DNA of 64,000 bases from Streptomyces sp. NBC_00690 (GCF_036226685.1 NZ_CP109009.1:8087501-8151500), one strand, 5' to 3'. Positions 45,806 through 54,651 are shown, counted from the first letter of the stretch. Numbers and translations: made by a program. The notes: generated by a model not told the origin, from the letters alone.

Positions 45806-47092
45806 CTAGCCAACGGCGTTCGCCGCGTCGGTGACCGTCGGGGTGGGGGGCTCTACGATGGCGGGTTGTGTGCGGTAGGCGCGGAGGGTCCTATTGGTCG
45901 CCGCAACGGCAGCGATCGCCAAGGTGGCGGAGAGGCCGCCTGCGACCAGTGAGAAGGTGGCGGATGTGGCCGACGCCAGCAGACCGCCACGGAAGTTGCC
46001 CAGTTCGGGGCCTGCGACGCCGATGACGTGTTCCACGGAGGAGACCCGCCCGCGGTAGGCGTCCGGAGTCTCCAACTGGATCAGAGTGCTACGCGTGATC
46101 ACCGATACGGTGTCTGCAGCGCCGGCGACGGCCAGACAGCCGAGCGCCAGCCATAGCGGCCCGGGCAGCCCGAAGCCCGCCAGGGCCAGTCCCCAGATCC
46201 CGGCCGCGGTCAGTTGGACCACACCGGCGCGGGGCCAACGCGTCACCGTCCCGGACAGCAGACCGGCTGAGATCCCCCCGACCGCAACGGCCGAGAGGAA
46301 CAGGCCGAGCGTCTGCGGATCGCCGTCGAACCGGATTTCATTGACGAGGGGGAAGAGTGCGATCGGCATGGCCAGCAGGGTTGCGGACAGGTCCGTGGCC
46401 ATCACCCCCCACAGCGCGGGGCGGCGCAGGACGATCCGCCAGCCGCCGCGCTCCGCACGGCGTCTACCGTCTGTGGTGAGCGCGCCTTCGGGCTTGATGA
46501 CTGGGAGGCGCAGCACGGTCAGCATCGATACGCCGATGGCCACGGCCTGCACGGCGTAGGCGGCAGCGAAGTCCCAGCGGGCGATGATCAGCCCGGCGAG
46601 TGCGGGCCCGGTCAGCATTGCCGCCTGGAAGGACACATTGTTCAGCGCGAGCCCCGCGGCGACCTGATCGGCCGGTAGCAGTCGTACGGGGAATGTACGC
46701 CGCGCGGGGGCACCGAGCGCGCCGGAGGCGGCCCCGAAGGCGACCAACACGAGCAGCAGCAGTACGTTTCGGTTGTCCGCCAGCGCCTGGGCGCACAGCC
46801 CCGCGGCGGCCAGCAGTTGGCCCACGGTGGTGATCCACACCACCGCACGACGATCGACGGTGTCGGCCAACGTGCCTCCGAGCAGGCCGAAGACCACCAT
46901 CGGCAGTCCGGTGGCGAGCCCGATGGCGCCGGTGGCGACCGGACTGCCGGTCAGCTCCCAGACCTGGGCCAGTACTGCCACGGTGGCTATCTGCCAGCCG
47001 AGTTGGGAGGCCGAGGAGCCGATCCACAGGTCACGGAAGGGCCGACTGCTCCGCAGCGGACGGAGGTCAAGGAACCGGATCCGCCCCTTCAC
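45806..47092 (-). CDS. MFS drug-efflux-type transporter
   Basis: 428 aa, about twelve helices. Motif-like loops are 'GGTLADTVDRRAVVWITTVGQ' and 'SRGRVSSVEHVIGVAGPELG'-type segments ('DAYRGRVSSVEHV'), as in the enterobactin-exporter/MFS_3 group. GTG 47092 overlaps the stop of the MarR gene (GTGA), so the two are coupled. It is likely a multidrug or metabolite exporter induced when the MarR protein binds its ligand. Confidence 0.9.
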   Translation of the reverse strand: MKGRIRFLDLRPLRSSRPFRDLWIGSSASQLGWQIATVAVLAQVWELTGSPVATGAIGLATGLPMVVFGLLGGTLADTVDRRAVVWITTVGQLLAAAGLCAQALADNRNVLLLLVLVAFGAASGALGAPARRTFPVRLLPADQVAAGLALNNVSFQAAMLTGPALAGLIIARWDFAAAYAVQAVAIGVSMLTVLRLPVIKPEGALTTDGRRRAERGGWRIVLRRPALWGVMATDLSATLLAMPIALFPLVNEIRFDGDPQTLGLFLSAVAVGGISAGLLSGTVTRWPRAGVVQLTAAGIWGLALAGFGLPGPLWLALGCLAVAGAADTVSVITRSTLIQLETPDAYRGRVSSVEHVIGVAGPELGNFRGGLLASATSATFSLVAGGLSATLAIAAVAATNRTLRAYRTQPAIVEPPTPTVTDAANAVG

Positions 47093-47577
47093 TGAGGTGG
47101 CTCGACGAGATGGTCGAGGACCCGCTGTCGCATCGGCCGCTGCTCCAGGGCCCGCCGCAACTCCTCGACGACGGTGGTCATCGCGTACGGGACCTCCCCG
47201 TCCAGCTCGGCCACGGTCGCGTGGGTGGCGCGCCACTCGGCCTCCAGGAACGGCACCAGCGACCGGCCGCGTTCGGTCAGTTCGATCCGTCGGGTGCGGG
47301 CGTCAGGCCCCGGTTCGGAGGTGACCAGCCCCTCCTTGCGCATGGCGGCGATGGTCTGGCTGATCGCCGAGTGCGAGCGGTCGAGGGATTCCGCAAGCTC
47401 GCGGATGGTCAGAGGCCCGGTGTGGGCGAGTCGGATCAACGGATAGGCGAACCGTGGTCGCACCCCGTTGATGCCACGCTCGACGTAGACCTGTTCGATT
47501 TCGGCGTCCATGTCGGACAGGAGCTTGTGCAGCGCATACCAGGGATCGGGCAGCACCGTGGGATCGGGATTTCTCAC
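47089..47577 (-). CDS. MarR-family regulator
   Basis: 162 aa. Winged helix 'TIRELAESLDRSHSAISQTIAAMRKEGLVTSEPGPDARTRRIELTERGRSLV'. I take GTG 47577: the operator dyad overlaps it, and TATATT lies about 8 bases upstream, so the message is probably leaderless. The frame is open to 47781 but the extra part is arginine-rich and non-coding. It should repress itself and the coupled MFS gene. Confidence 0.9.
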   Translation of the reverse strand: MRNPDPTVLPDPWYALHKLLSDMDAEIEQVYVERGINGVRPRFAYPLIRLAHTGPLTIRELAESLDRSHSAISQTIAAMRKEGLVTSEPGPDARTRRIELTERGRSLVPFLEAEWRATHATVAELDGEVPYAMTTVVEELRRALEQRPMRQRVLDHLVEPPQ

Positions 47578-47604
47578 AGCGCTAATATAACAGCGCTGTG
47601 AGAA
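47571..47604. promoter_or_regulatory. MarR operator and leaderless promoter
   Basis: Perfect inverted repeat with 13-base arms (47571-47583 with 47592-47604) and an 8-base AT-rich spacer that contains the probable -10. It overlaps the GTG start at 47575-47577. Confidence 0.85.
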
Positions 47605-47711
47605 TGGATCTCCCCTGATCGCAGGACCCGTGCCGGGGACGCGGCGGTGAGGGCTCCGGGCGGCACCTGTAGGCGGCGAGGCGCCCCGATCGAGCGCGTC
47701 TGCATCCGCTG

Positions 47712-47744
47712 TCCCGAGGGCCGCCAGGGCAGCGGCCCTCGGGA
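47712..47744 (-). terminator. Terminator of the methyltransferase gene
   Basis: Perfect 13-bp stem (47712-47724 with 47732-47744), 7-base loop. It lies 7 bases past the second stop (47751) of the interrupted methyltransferase frame. Confidence 0.7.
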
Positions 47745-47750
47745 CATGCG

Positions 47751-48347
47751 CTACCGCACCGCGCTGGCGCCGTTGGGACACGGTCCGCGCAGGACCAGGA
47801 CGGCGAGCTCATCCACCGTCAAGCGCTCGGTCTCTTTCTAATCCGCTCTGAGGAGTTCGATTTCTTCGTCATCGAGGGCGATGTCCCGTCGGTCTTCAGG
47901 AGTGTGTTCCGCGGTGGGTGTGATGATCACGAGCGCCCCGCCCGGCCTGAGCCGCCCGCCGAGTCCGTGCATGACCCGGGCGCGGTCCCGTATGAACGGC
48001 AGCACGAGCCGCAGGGTGATGAGGTCATAGCCCATGCTGCTCAACTCCTCCGGGTCGTCCCGCTCGATGCCCAGCCGTAGCCAGCGCACCCCCTTCACAT
48101 CCGCGTGCTCCGATTCGGCCCGGGCGATCGCACTCGCGGCGAAGTCCACTGCATCCACCGCATAGCCCTGGCCCCTGAGGTGGACGGCCAGGTCGCCGAC
48201 CCCACAGCCCACGTCGAGCGCCCGGCCACCGCCCTTCGGCGCGGGGGCGTGCTCGGCGAGCACGGCGCGCTCTACGTCTCCCAGCGGCCTGAAACCCTTC
48301 CCGTCGGTGTAGTGCTGGTCCCATTCCCCCCGGATGACGTAGCCCAT
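47751..48347 (-). pseudogene. SAM-dependent methyltransferase with in-frame stop
   Basis: ATG 48347 (AGAGGAG 7 bases upstream) opens a class I methyltransferase: 'ALDVGCGVGDLAVHL', 'VDAVDFAASAI', 'YDLITLRLVLPFI', 'LRPGGALVIITPTAEHTPEDRRDIALDDEEIELL'. Translation stops at a TAG (47838-47840) after 169 aa. The same frame then continues 28 codons reading 'KETERLTVDELAVLVLRG' to a second TAG at 47751. That segment looks like the expected last strand of this family, and the terminator follows directly. The stop is therefore a nonsense mutation, a sequencing error or a readthrough site. The 169-aa form lacks the last strand of the fold. Confidence 0.65.
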
Positions 48348-48547
48348 GGTGCTGCTCCTCTGCTGATGTGCTGGACGGTGTGCTCGTGGGGGAGGGGAAC
48401 TCGCCGCGGCCCGACCCCAGACCGGCCCACCCGCCCCGGCAACCGGCTCTGTGGTTGCCAGGTGGTGACGGGCCGCCTGCCGGTGACCAGGCGAATCGAA
48501 GCGTGACCTGTTGGCGACCGGGGCACGGACGGTCGGGGGTGCCGGAG

Positions 48548-50560
48548 TCATGGGACTTCCGTCCCGGCGGCGAAGGCGTTCTGATAGCCGGCGGCCTGGA
48601 GCATGAACATCTCCGCATACTCGCCCCGTTGATCCATCAGCTCCTGGTGGGACCCGCTGGCGACGATCCTTCCGCCGTCGAAGACATAGATCCGGTCGCA
48701 TTCGGTGACCGAGGCCAGCCGGTGTGAAATGAGGACGGTGATCTGACCGGCGCGCCGTGGACCTCGAAGGACGGCCTGGTAGACGCCGTGTTCGGCTTTC
48801 GGGTCCATGCTGGCGGTCGGTTCGTCGAGCAGCAGCACGGGTGCGTTCTTGTAGAGCCCGCGGGCTACGGCGATCTTTGCCCACTGACCCGCGGAGAGTT
48901 CCTGCCCGCCTTGGAAACGCTTCGACAAGAGGGCTTTCCAGGTGCCTGGAAGAGCCCCGATGACCTGGTCGGCGCCGGCGGCGACCGCCGCGGCGTGGGC
49001 GGCCTGCGGCTCGGCTTCGGTGATCGAGCCACGGGAGGCGGCGATGTTCGCCAGGGCGGTGAACGGATAGCGAACGGGGTCCTGGAGCACCATGGCCACC
49101 CGCTGCTGAAGCGAGACCCCGTCCAACTGTTGGGCGTCGGTGCCGTTCCAGGACACGGTGCCGGACGCCGCATCGTAGAGGCCCGCGATCAGCTTGGAGC
49201 AGGTTGACTTTCCGGAACCGTTGACGCCGACGAACGCGACGGTCTCCCCGGCCCGCAGGGTCAAGCTGATTCCGTCGAGGGCGGGGGAGTCCTTGCCCGG
49301 ATAGGTGTAAGAGACGTCGGTGAGGCGGATCTCGTCGACCTCCTCCGGCGCGGCCCGCCCGCCACTACGGGGCAGCAGTTCTCTGCACCGGGTCTGTACT
49401 GACAGCAGGTCGCCCACCCACAAGGCGTGTTCGTACACCATGTGTGCCATGTTGACGAAGGCGGTCAGGGAGCGGTGGCTTGACTGGATCGCGAGGACCG
49501 CCCCGGCGCCGACGGCGAGTGGGATCCAGCCGCCGATCAGCATGGCGCACAGCGCCGCGTACGTGATGCCGGTTCCGATCCCTCCCACGGCCCGCCCGGC
49601 GAGGGCGATCCGGGCCGCGCGCACCCCCAGCCGGGTGTCCTCCTGCGCGATGCGCGCTGTCAGCCGCCGATGTTCGCAGAGCAGCGCGTTCTGGGCGGTA
49701 CTGGAGCGGATCTCGGCAGCGGAGTCCTGGTCGAGCAGCAGCCAGGAGAACACGCGCACCCGACGCTGGAGCGCGTTCCACCGCATGTAGGAGTGGAAGC
49801 GGTCACGGGCGGCGCGGACGGCGGCGGTACCGACGGGGAGGACGGACAGCGGCAGCATGAGGATCAGCAGCGGATGCAGGAGGCCGAGCACTCCGATGGT
49901 GCCGAGGATGTCCAGGGCCGCCGCGGCGAGGGCGACGATCTGTCCCACGATCTGACGGGCGTAGAACAGCCCGCGGTCGCTGGCGCGATGGATGTCGTCA
50001 TGCCAGTCGGCGTCGTCGACCGCCTCCAGTCGTACGTGCGCCGCAAGATGGTAGAACTCGGACTCCAAAGCGGTTCTGATCTTCGGCGTGAGTCTCGCCT
50101 GTGCCGATTCCACCGCGGCTTCGAGGACTGCGCGCAGCGACAGTAGCCCGACCACGAGCAGGAGTTGAGGGAGGGCGGCACGGATCCTGTCCGGAGTGGG
50201 CCCGGACCCGAACAGCTCGTGCAGGACCGCCACCGAGGCGACCAGGCCGAACGCGCCCATCGCCGCCGAGGCCAGTTGGAGGACCGCGACCGCGATCGTG
50301 TTGAGCCTGTCGGCCTGCCAGGCCAGCGCCCCGACCTGCCGCACGATCCGGGGCAGGCTGGCGAGGATCTCCCGCACGCTCGCCTTCGCGGACGCCCCGT
50401 CGTGGACCGCCCAGTACGCCACCTCCAGGGTGTCGGTGATGTCATCGCCTTCAGCGGGCCCGGCAGGCACAAACTCCGGAGGCAGCTCCAGCACCCGCGC
50501 CGCCCGTGCTGGCGGGATGCGCGTCTCGGCCGCACCGGCTTGATCCTCCGTCGCACTCAT
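48548..50560 (-). CDS. Exporter-type ABC transporter (fused membrane and ATPase domains)
   Basis: 670 aa. An N-terminal extension of about 90 residues precedes six transmembrane helices (about 95-370) and a nucleotide-binding domain with Walker A 'GVNGSGKST' (about 444), signature 'LSAGQ' (about 555), Walker B 'VLLLDEP' (about 574) and the H-loop 'ISHRLASV'. The architecture resembles lantibiotic and peptide exporters of the RamA/RamB kind, without a C39 peptidase domain. ATG 50560 follows GAGGTGGCACGG and overlaps the stop of a 34-codon peptide frame (ATGA). It probably acts as a homodimer. Confidence 0.92.
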   Translation of the reverse strand: MSATEDQAGAAETRIPPARAARVLELPPEFVPAGPAEGDDITDTLEVAYWAVHDGASAKASVREILASLPRIVRQVGALAWQADRLNTIAVAVLQLASAAMGAFGLVASVAVLHELFGSGPTPDRIRAALPQLLLVVGLLSLRAVLEAAVESAQARLTPKIRTALESEFYHLAAHVRLEAVDDADWHDDIHRASDRGLFYARQIVGQIVALAAAALDILGTIGVLGLLHPLLILMLPLSVLPVGTAAVRAARDRFHSYMRWNALQRRVRVFSWLLLDQDSAAEIRSSTAQNALLCEHRRLTARIAQEDTRLGVRAARIALAGRAVGGIGTGITYAALCAMLIGGWIPLAVGAGAVLAIQSSHRSLTAFVNMAHMVYEHALWVGDLLSVQTRCRELLPRSGGRAAPEEVDEIRLTDVSYTYPGKDSPALDGISLTLRAGETVAFVGVNGSGKSTCSKLIAGLYDAASGTVSWNGTDAQQLDGVSLQQRVAMVLQDPVRYPFTALANIAASRGSITEAEPQAAHAAAVAAGADQVIGALPGTWKALLSKRFQGGQELSAGQWAKIAVARGLYKNAPVLLLDEPTASMDPKAEHGVYQAVLRGPRRAGQITVLISHRLASVTECDRIYVFDGGRIVASGSHQELMDQRGEYAEMFMLQAAGYQNAFAAGTEVP

Positions 50561-50661
50561 CCGTGCCACCTCGGCACGGCCACCGCTTCCGAGGTGCGGC
50601 ACGGGCGGACAGCCCGCCCCCGGGTCAGCGGGTGAGCCCCCGCACAAGTCGCAGAATCCAT
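50557..50661 (-). CDS. 34-residue peptide coupled to the ABC exporter
   Basis: ATG 50661 lies 7 bases after a strong AAAGGAG site. The product has two cysteines ('MDSATCAGAH', 'VRPCRTSEAV') and ends '...VPRWHG'; its stop overlaps the exporter start by ATGA. Strong site, correct spacing and coupling suggest it is really translated. It could be an exported or modified peptide, or a leader that sets exporter translation. No modification enzyme is adjacent. A longer frame in phase with the exporter also crosses this stretch but has no ribosome-binding site. Confidence 0.5.
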   Translation of the reverse strand: MDSATCAGAHPLTRGRAVRPCRTSEAVAVPRWHG

Positions 50662-51247
50662 CGGCGTTCTCCTTTCCCGTCCCGTGCCCAGCGCGCGGGA
50701 CGACCAGCCATCCGCCCGGTCGGCCTCGGCCGATCTCGATGCCGACGACTGGTCCGTTCGGCACGGCGGTTGGGGTGGTATCCGGGACAACGATTCGACC
50801 TGTCCGATCGAACACATGTGTTTGAGACGGAGCGGGAACCGCATGAAAGAGCGAAATCCGGAGTCTGTACCGACCATCGACCCGCACCAGCTCCGGGGTG
50901 CCGTCGGGGCACGTGGTGGCCGAATCGCCGACGCCGATACCCCTGCGACCAAAGATTTCCGTGTGACCCACGTCGGCGTCGCCGGTGTGTACAGGGACTT
51001 GTGTTTGCAACGACGGCAGAGCGATCTCGACAAGAGGACTGGAGTGCTCCGATCCTTCAGCCCGACCCGACATCAGCAACCTTCAGGGGTTGGGGAGGAT
51101 GCACCGCCCCTACGTACATGGCGACTTCGCAGCGGGGGAGCGGTCACTGCATCGACGTCGACCACCCATCACAGAATCCCGGCACGACCGACGGTGGTCC
51201 ACATATGGGTGCGGGTCTTGGTCGGTCACACCTCTAGGCTGCGGACC
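50662..51247. promoter_or_regulatory. Divergent control region (exporter and HAD genes)
   Basis: 586 bp with no further supported gene. It contains the palindrome at 50811-50822 upstream of the peptide/exporter unit and, at its right end, a TAGGCT -10-like box before the apparently leaderless HAD gene. Confidence 0.45.
50811..50822. promoter_or_regulatory. Candidate operator palindrome
   Basis: AACACATGTGTT, perfect 12-bp palindrome that extends to 18 bp with one mismatch pair, 150 bases upstream of the peptide start. Confidence 0.4.
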
Positions 51248-51907
51248 ATGAAGCGGACCCCTGTTGAACTGGTGATCTTTGACTGTGACGGCGTGCTGGT
51301 GGACAGCGAGAAGATATGCGTCACCGTAGACGCGATGGTCATGAATGACCTGGGGTGCACATTCACCGAGGCCGAGATCATCGAGCGGTTCGTGGGATCG
51401 TCCACCGAGGTCTACACCGCGGCCGTCGAGGAGCGACTCGGACGGCGCCTGGAGAAGGACTGGCAGCAGCGGTACGAGCCTTGGTACCAGACCGCCTTCG
51501 AGGCCGAACTGACCGCCGTCGAAGGCATCGCGGACGTACTGGACCGACTCATGCCCCCCTTCTGTGTTGCATCGAACGGTGATCACGCCGGGATCCGACG
51601 AAGCCTGGAGATCGTCGATCTGATCGACCACTTCCGAGGACGCATCTTCAGTGCGGCAGACGTGCGCCGAGGTAAGCCCGCACCCGACCTCTTCCTGCAC
51701 GCTGCCCATTCCCTGGGCGTCGATCCCGGGCGGTGCGCGGTGATCGAGGACAGTGTGTATGGAGTGCAGGCGGCCCGGGACGCCGGCATGCGGTCCTTCG
51801 GCTACTGCGGCGGCCTCACACCGGCCTCGCGACTGGAGGGATCGGGAACCGTCGTCTTCGACGACATGCGCGACCTGCCGGAGCTACTGGCGACCGCGGT
51901 CCATTGA
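51248..51907 (+). CDS. HAD-superfamily hydrolase (phosphoglycolate phosphatase-like)
   Basis: 219 aa. Motif I 'VIFDCDGVLVDSE' with nucleophile and acid aspartates, motif II serine in 'FCVASNGD', motif III lysine in 'RRGKPAPDLFLHAA' and motif IV 'CAVIEDSVYGVQAARDAGM'. This is the beta-phosphoglucomutase/GPH type with a helical cap, acting on a small sugar or organic phosphate. ATG 51248 sits about 8 bases after a TAGGCT box, suggesting leaderless translation. Confidence 0.92.
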   Translation: MKRTPVELVIFDCDGVLVDSEKICVTVDAMVMNDLGCTFTEAEIIERFVGSSTEVYTAAVEERLGRRLEKDWQQRYEPWYQTAFEAELTAVEGIADVLDRLMPPFCVASNGDHAGIRRSLEIVDLIDHFRGRIFSAADVRRGKPAPDLFLHAAHSLGVDPGRCAVIEDSVYGVQAARDAGMRSFGYCGGLTPASRLEGSGTVVFDDMRDLPELLATAVH

Positions 51908-51930
51908 CTTGCCCCGCCGGGTGTTACGCA

Positions 51931-52518
51931 TCAGATGTCGAGCCACATCGGCTGGAGTGACGGTCCGTCATCCAAGAGGTGGATCGGTTCACCGTGGTCG
52001 CGGAATCCATGCCGTGCGTACAACGTGCGGTTGTCGCGCGTGGATGCCTCCAGATAGACCGGTAGACCCCTTTCCTTCGCCTGGGCAAGTCCGTATGTGA
52101 GCATCATGCTTCCGGCACCTCGACCTCGGTGTTCCGGCAGAACGGCCATGGACTGGAGGTAGAGGTGGGCACGCTCGGGGCATCGGGTGTCCGTCGCCTT
52201 CTGAACGGCCCGTAGACGCAGGGATGCTGGATCGCTGCCTGTGGGCAGTTCCATCGGTTGCGGCCTGCCCGTTCGGGGCAGCCAGATCGAGGCGCCGATG
52301 CGTTCACCGTCGGCGACCGCGAGCATCAACGCCCCTGCGTCGGCGGCGCCACCGAGAGAGCTGCCGAACATGCTGTGCATCTGCTGGATGCGGGTGTCGG
52401 GATCGGGAAGGACCCAGGCCATCACCGCCTCGTCGGCGAATGCGGCGGTACACAACGCCGCCACTGCTTCGAGTTCGGAGGCCGTTGCGAGGCGTGTGGT
52501 GGTGGTCGGTAGGGTCAT
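51931..52518 (-). CDS. GNAT-family N-acetyltransferase
   Basis: 195 aa. Acetyl-CoA loop 'SMAVLPEHRGRGAGSMMLTYGLAQAKERGLPVYLEAST' followed by 'NRTLYARHGFRDHGEPIHL'. The substrate is unknown, possibly an amine or antibiotic. ATG 52518 follows GAAAGGC. It lies 41 bases downstream of the NmrA-like gene and is probably in the same transcript, hence also under the TetR regulator. Confidence 0.9.
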   Translation of the reverse strand: MTLPTTTTRLATASELEAVAALCTAAFADEAVMAWVLPDPDTRIQQMHSMFGSSLGGAADAGALMLAVADGERIGASIWLPRTGRPQPMELPTGSDPASLRLRAVQKATDTRCPERAHLYLQSMAVLPEHRGRGAGSMMLTYGLAQAKERGLPVYLEASTRDNRTLYARHGFRDHGEPIHLLDDGPSLQPMWLDI

Positions 52519-52559
52519 CTGTCGCTCTGCCTTTCGTTGTTGTGTGGTGTTGCGGGGAA

Positions 52560-53264
52560 TCAACCGTCGCTGGCGTGAGCGAGCGCGCTGGGCGTGAGGC
52601 GTCCGACGATCGCCGGGGCCTCGTGGACGAGTGTTTCGTCGGTGAGCGCTTCGACCATGAAGAGTGCGAAGTCCACCCGCCGTGTCATATTGCTCTCCAG
52701 GAGCGGGGCACCGACGTGTCGGCTCCACACGGGAAGCCCCTGACTCTCGCCCTCTTCCAGGTCGCTTCCGCGGGCCAGGGTCCACCGCCGGTCACTGGCG
52801 AAGATCCGGCGCGATGCCTCCACCTGGTCATCGATGTCGATGACCCGCAGTGTGCGCCCCAGCCAGGTGGCGATCCGGGCGGACGCCGTGAACTTCCGGG
52901 AGTACCGGTCCTGAGCGTCCCGGGGGACGTGCCAGCCGCAGGAGAAGACCAGGCGGGCATCGGGGTCCGCGTGATCGAGTACGGCCTGTGCGGTGCCCGA
53001 CGAGTACTGCTGCATGCCCCAGGGGACGAGTACGGTCAGCACCCCTTCGCACCCCGAAACGGCTCGTCGGATCACTTCTCGGTCGTTCGTGGGGCCGGCG
53101 ACGATCGTGATCCTGTCCGCGAGTGCGGCCAGTTTGCCGACGCTGCGTTCGCGGCAGACACCGACGACCTCGTAGCCGCGGTCCAGCGCATGCCGAACCA
53201 GGTACTGGCCCAGCTTCCCCGAAGCGCCGACGATGCAGACCTTCCGTATCCGCTCCCTGCTCAT
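52560..53264 (-). CDS. NAD(P)-binding NmrA/SDR-like protein
   Basis: 234 aa atypical short-chain dehydrogenase. The Rossmann motif is 'KVCIVGASGKLGQYLVRHALDRGYEVVGVCR', with 'FSCGWHVPRDAQDRYSRKF' in place of the classical YxxxK. Such proteins are redox sensors or epimerase-like reductases. It is divergent from a TetR gene, with two palindromes in the 95-bp gap, and heads a two-gene unit with the GNAT gene. Confidence 0.85.
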   Translation of the reverse strand: MSRERIRKVCIVGASGKLGQYLVRHALDRGYEVVGVCRERSVGKLAALADRITIVAGPTNDREVIRRAVSGCEGVLTVLVPWGMQQYSSGTAQAVLDHADPDARLVFSCGWHVPRDAQDRYSRKFTASARIATWLGRTLRVIDIDDQVEASRRIFASDRRWTLARGSDLEEGESQGLPVWSRHVGAPLLESNMTRRVDFALFMVEALTDETLVHEAPAIVGRLTPSALAHASDG

Positions 53265-53295
53265 CCCTCAGCTCCTACCCTGCTCGACCACCAAA

Positions 53296-53323
53296 ACTTA
53301 CGTTGTAAGTAAAGTAAGCTTAC
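53296..53323. promoter_or_regulatory. TetR operator pair
   Basis: Two adjacent dyads: ACTTAC-gtt-GTAAGT (53296-53310) and GTAAGCTTAC (53314-53323). They share the half-site GTAAG and lie between the divergent TetR and NmrA-like genes. Confidence 0.75.
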
Positions 53324-53359
53324 GCCGTACGTCAAGCAAGGTGGTAGGGGAGGAGGCTT

Positions 53360-54034
53360 ATGAGCGAGCACGGCACCGGTCGGCGCACCAAAGCGAAGAG
53401 GGCGGGGCTCAGCCGGGAACGAGTGGTCACCGCCGCGATTGCCCTGGCCGACGAGAAGGGTCAAGCCGGGGTCACGATGCGGGCGCTCGCCGCCACGCTG
53501 GGCGTCGAGGCGATGTCCCTCTACAACCATGTGCGCGGCCGGGACGACATCCTCGACGGAATGGTCGACGTGGTGTTCGGCCAGATCGACCTGCCGTCCT
53601 CGACGACGGACTGGAGGTCGGTCATGCGTCACGGCGCCAGATCAGCACGCGCCGTCCTTCGAGCTCACTCGTGGGCCGTCGGCCTGATGGACTCCCGCAG
53701 CCGGCCGGGTCCGGCGACCTTGCGTCACCACGATGCCGTCCTCGGGGCCCTGCGGGCGGGAGGCTTCTCCATCACGATGGCTGCGCGCGCCGTCACGGTG
53801 ATCGACAGCTACGTCTATGGGTTCGTCCTTCAGGAGCTGAGCCTGCCCTTCACCAGCGACAGCGAACTCGATGGCGTGGCCGGGGGCATCCTGCGCGCAT
53901 TGCCGACCGACACCCACCCGCACCTCGCAGAACTCATCACCGCGCAGTCCCTGGGGCCCGGGTACGACTACGCCGAGGAGTTCGAGTTCGGCCTCTCCCT
54001 CATCCTCGATGCACTGCACCCCGACGAGGTCTAG
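53360..54034 (+). CDS. TetR-family regulator (TetR_C type)
   Basis: 224 aa. HTH 'GVTMRALAATLGVEAMSLYNHVRGRDDILDGMVDVVFGQIDLP' followed by the long helical TetR_C ligand domain ('VIDSYVYGFVLQELSLPF', 'YAEEFEFGLSLILDAL'). ATG 53360 follows GGAGGAGG. It probably represses itself and the divergent reductase/acetyltransferase pair. Confidence 0.92.
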   Translation: MSEHGTGRRTKAKRAGLSRERVVTAAIALADEKGQAGVTMRALAATLGVEAMSLYNHVRGRDDILDGMVDVVFGQIDLPSSTTDWRSVMRHGARSARAVLRAHSWAVGLMDSRSRPGPATLRHHDAVLGALRAGGFSITMAARAVTVIDSYVYGFVLQELSLPFTSDSELDGVAGGILRALPTDTHPHLAELITAQSLGPGYDYAEEFEFGLSLILDALHPDEV

Positions 54035-54093
54035 CACTCCTGATCGCTGCCTGGGACTGATGGGGTTCGTAGTCCCCACGCCCCAGGGAGGCG

Positions 54094-54430
54094 TCAAGGG
54101 TGCCGTACGTGTGCGGCGCCGCGCCCGAGGGTGGGCGCCACTGTCCCGGCCGTCGAACCCTCGTCGATGACGATCTTCCGGTAGCCGCCGCCCTCGGCTG
54201 CCCGAGCGGCGACGAAGGTCGTGGCCCGGGCGGGATCGGCGATCGTTCCGCCTGCCCACTCGGGGCGCTCCCGTAGACCGGCTAGGCCAAGCCCTGAGCC
54301 CATCGGATGGCTGCCGCCCTGGCGGTGGCGAGGGCTCCGGCACTGCGGAGATCGGCGATGTCGCCCCGCTCCGCGGTCGGCCTCCGTTGGCATTGCAGAT
54401 TCGGCGGCCAGACAGAACACGCCCGGTGTG
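54094..54430 (-). pseudogene. Remnant of an amidohydrolase gene
   Basis: One minus frame reads 'IADPARATTFVAARAAEGGGYRKIVIDEG', close to the conserved 'DP..A..FVA.R.AEG.DYIKI..E' helix-strand of imidazolonepropionase-type amidohydrolases. A neighbouring frame carries 'GDIADLRSAGALATA', also family-like. Start, metal ligands and the C-terminus are missing, so this is a frameshifted fragment. Confidence 0.45.
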
Positions 54431-54651
54431 GTGGTCACTGTTGTCCACGGCGGTGTGATGGGAGCCGGCGTTCACCCTCTGACCCATGGGCCCATGCCTC
54501 TATCTCACCTCGTGGGATGGCCCGCTCCTGTGTACATGGGGGCTGGCCTGGTGGGGCATCAGATCAGTGAGTTGTATCCGATCGGGGCCCTAATATGGCA
54601 ATTCTTCCTGAATTCCCCGTGGGTATTGCGCTGAATGGATCCAACCATTAG

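Noticed and set aside
50561..51079. 173-residue N-terminal extension in phase with the ABC exporter
   Set aside because: No ribosome-binding site at its start, composition unlike the rest, and the internal ATG at 50560 has both a good site and coupling to the peptide frame.
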